Shown here piece after piece: positions 62,278-64,000 of a stretch of 64,000 nt of DNA. This DNA comes from G963662655 sp963666875 (lineage in GTDB: Bacteria; Cloacimonadota; Cloacimonadia; Cloacimonadales; JAIOQZ01): the NCBI GenBank assembly GCA_963666875.2, contig CAXXPU010000019.1, positions 1 through 64,000 on the forward strand, given 5' to 3'. How positions within the stretch are numbered: position 1 is the stretch's first letter; each line of letters begins with the position of its first letter. The notes below the pieces were generated by a model. It was not told the DNA's origin and searched no databases. It was given only the letters and a program-made list of their open reading frames with translations. Position numbers and translations under genes: made by a program.

Positions 62278-63077
62278 TGGAACTCGTTTGGCGCCTTCTG
62301 CTCGCCTTCTTCTTCATGCCGCTGATCCTGCTCATCTACTACTACGGCGGCATCCCCATGATCGTCGCATTGTCGTTGCTGAACCTCACCGCAACCTACG
62401 AACTGCGCAAGATTTTCATCGCCCGAGGTGTCAATATCTCGCGCCTGATCATCCCCTTCAACTTCCTGGTCTTCCTCTCCGGAACCTGGGGAGGACCATC
62501 GACCATTGTGGCGTCCATGATGATCGTCTATTTCGTATTCACCGGCGACGACCTCCTCAAGAACAAGCTGGAAGGCTCTCTTCAGCGCATTTCAGCGAGA
62601 TTTTTCATCATGGTCTATGCCGGATTGTTCGTCTCATCGTTCTATGGGCTCCGCTATTTGCCACACGGTCAATACATCGTGATTTTCCTGCTCATCGTAA
62701 CATGGATCACCGATTCCTCAGCCTACTTCGCGGGGCGATGGTTCGGAAGGCATCGCGAAATCTTCCTGGCAAGCCCCAAGAAATCGCTCGAAGGCTTCCT
62801 GGCGGCGGTGTTCTTCGCCTTCGCCGCATCGATCGGCGCAAAACTGATCTTCCCCTCACACCTGACGTGGATCGAGGCGATCTTGATCGGGTTCGCGACT
62901 GGTATTTTCGGGCAGTTCGGCGACCTCGTCGAATCGATGATCAAGCGCGACGCCGGCGTGAAGGACAGCTCCAACGTCATCCCCGGCCACGGCGGCATCC
63001 TCGACCGCTTCGACAGCCTGCTCGCCTCCGCGCCGATTCTCTACGTATTTCTCAGGTTGCTCTACATCTTTCAGTAA
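62277..63077 (+). CDS. cdsA: Phosphatidate cytidylyltransferase (CDP-diglyceride synthase)
   Basis: A 266-residue membrane enzyme making CDP-diacylglycerol for phospholipid synthesis. At least seven hydrophobic stretches are visible. The signature SMIKRDAGVKDSSNVIPGHGGILDRFDS matches the CDS family pattern. The start shares a base with the uppS stop (TAATG). It closes the gene group between the two IS copies. Confidence 0.94.
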   Translation: MELVWRLLLAFFFMPLILLIYYYGGIPMIVALSLLNLTATYELRKIFIARGVNISRLIIPFNFLVFLSGTWGGPSTIVASMMIVYFVFTGDDLLKNKLEGSLQRISARFFIMVYAGLFVSSFYGLRYLPHGQYIVIFLLIVTWITDSSAYFAGRWFGRHREIFLASPKKSLEGFLAAVFFAFAASIGAKLIFPSHLTWIEAILIGFATGIFGQFGDLVESMIKRDAGVKDSSNVIPGHGGILDRFDSLLASAPILYVFLRLLYIFQ

Positions 63078-63186
63078 TTACCACCGCGATTCCTCACAGA
63101 ATCTTGAACCGTAAACAATCGTGTACATATAGTAATGAATTGTGCTATCTTCATATTGTTCTATGCTGGCATTCTGGGAAAAATAA

Positions 63187-63222
63187 CCCCCCTTTGTCCC
63201 CCCTTGTCAGGGGGGTGAAGAG
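63187..63222. repeat. C-rich/G-rich short inverted repeat next to IS copy 2
   Basis: CCCCCC (63198-63203) and GGGGGG (63210-63215) form a small hairpin with an upstream C-run. There is no T-run, so it is not a classical terminator. The rest of 63078-63222 holds no gene. Confidence 0.45.
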
Positions 63223-64000
63223 GGTACCGTCCCAAGTAGTGTGTCTGATTGACAAAAAAGAGCAAGAACCTCCAAGGTTAAATTGGCAAACAAAACCAAG
63301 GAGGTTCTCATGAACTTTTCGCTCCCACAAATAGAGCAAATCGTCGACACAGCTCTCAACAAGCATGGTCTTAACCAAGTCTATCAAACGTTTTGCAATT
63401 GTCTAATGAAATTGGAGAGAAACGAGTTTTTACGCCTTGCGTCCGATATGAATAACAAAGGAAATGGTTACCGAGCAGGCTCTGCGAGCGGAGTTTGGGG
63501 TTCCTTGTCGCTACGGATTCCACGTGATCGTCTTGGGCATTTTTACCCGGTAATCCTGAGCGTATTGCGCAATCAGGAGAATGAGCTCCACGAGCTTGCT
63601 TTCAACCTTTACAGCAAGGGTTTATCGACACGAGATGTAAGTGACGTTTTCGAAAGTATTTACGGTAAGAACTACAGCAAATCCAGTATCAGTCGAATCA
63701 CGCAGTCCTTCTCAGAAGAGCTTCAGCAGTGGCGTGACCGTCTTCTGCAAAGGCGATATCCTGTTTTAATCGTGGATGCTCTGTTTACCCATATCAGAAG
63801 GGCAGGAAAGGTCGAGAGTGAAGCAATCTATACCGTGATCGGTCTGCAGGAAGATATGAGTCGAGATATCCTTGCAATCGAGAATATCCCCCAGGAATCC
63901 GCTTCGGGGTGGGCGTCTCTGCTGCAAAACCTTAAGGCAAGAGGTTTGGAGACAACAGACCTCATCATCGCTGATGGTATCAATGGTCTTGAGAACAGCA
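63223..64000 (+). mobile_element. IS256-family insertion sequence, second copy, cut by the window end
   Basis: From 63223 the sequence repeats the copy at 57195 (offset 6028), including the left end GGTACCGTCCC and the hairpin before the gene. I saw no difference over the 778 bases present. It is in the same orientation as copy 1. Confidence 0.93.
63310..64000 (+). CDS. IS256-family transposase, 3' part beyond the window
   Basis: Same start and reading frame as the gene at 57282, with the same AAGGAGG site and sequestering hairpin. About 230 codons are visible; the frame is open to the last base. Confidence 0.92.
   Translation, partial: MNFSLPQIEQIVDTALNKHGLNQVYQTFCNCLMKLERNEFLRLASDMNNKGNGYRAGSASGVWGSLSLRIPRDRLGHFYPVILSVLRNQENELHELAFNLYSKGLSTRDVSDVFESIYGKNYSKSSISRITQSFSEELQQWRDRLLQRRYPVLIVDALFTHIRRAGKVESEAIYTVIGLQEDMSRDILAIENIPQESASGWASLLQNLKARGLETTDLIIADGINGLENS

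Noticed and set aside
63187..63216. Terminator after cdsA
   Set aside because: Stem of only six G-C pairs with no T-run.
62288..63313. 341-codon ORF overlapping cdsA and running into the IS
   Set aside because: Arg/His-rich shadow frame; cdsA in the other frame is a clear family member.
1..64000. tRNA or rRNA genes
   Set aside because: No cloverleaf or rRNA-like sequence recognised by eye; a tRNAscan/barrnap run would settle it.

Overview
The window is a chromosomal segment of about 56% G+C (judged by eye) from a Gram-negative, diderm, probably anaerobic bacterium. The outer membrane is implied by a BamA/TamA-like protein, a TamB-like protein, several beta-barrel proteins and a TolC-like protein. 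Anaerobic metabolism is implied by a 1200-residue pyruvate:ferredoxin oxidoreductase and a complete rnfCDGEAB operon. Gene content and style resemble uncultured FCB-type candidate phyla, but no rRNA or other decisive marker is present, so the lineage is only a guess. No tRNA, rRNA or CRISPR array was recognised.

Layout. 1-4.1 kb: mazG, a sensor kinase and nnrDE, all interrupted by single-base insertions, then a 38-bp perfect inverted repeat. 4.2-15.9 kb: five genes with overlapping or abutting ends, namely a Ser/Thr kinase-LRR-formylglycine-enzyme-like fusion, a TamA/BamA-like protein, TamB, another outer-membrane protein and an RsmF-like methyltransferase. 16.5-21.4 kb (minus strand): pmbA/tldD, a porin-like protein and a 59-residue zinc-ribbon protein. 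21.5-23.1 kb: an A+T-richer two-gene ATPase module that may be a defence or mobile cassette. 23.2-27.8 kb: PHP phosphatase and nifJ, followed by a repeat-rich gap. 28.3-34.2 kb (minus strand): tilS-hpt-ftsH-hslV-hslU.

34.4-45.7 kb is the most unusual region: a six-gene run with short or overlapping junctions. It encodes a hybrid kinase, a receiver/cysteine-rich/degenerate-GGDEF protein, a processive family-2 glycosyltransferase, a TolC-like channel fused to a GH18-like glycosidase, a HlyD/TPR periplasmic adaptor and a receiver-histidine kinase. I read it as a candidate, apparently undescribed, synthase-dependent exopolysaccharide synthesis, trimming and export system with its own phosphorelay. 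A CapA-like protein converges on its end.

45.7-51.5 kb: CapA, an M23 peptidase, a small lipoprotein, a TrmH-type methyltransferase, and an A+T-richer pair (cysteine-rich small protein plus a repeat-containing outer-membrane protein). 52-57.1 kb: rnfCDGEAB with promoter and terminator. 57.2-64 kb: two directly repeated copies of one IS256-family element (the second cut by the window end) flank trmB, a dGTPase-like gene, prfB (with its +1 programmed frameshift), uppS and cdsA. Several dispersed inverted-repeat families lie in the intergenic gaps.
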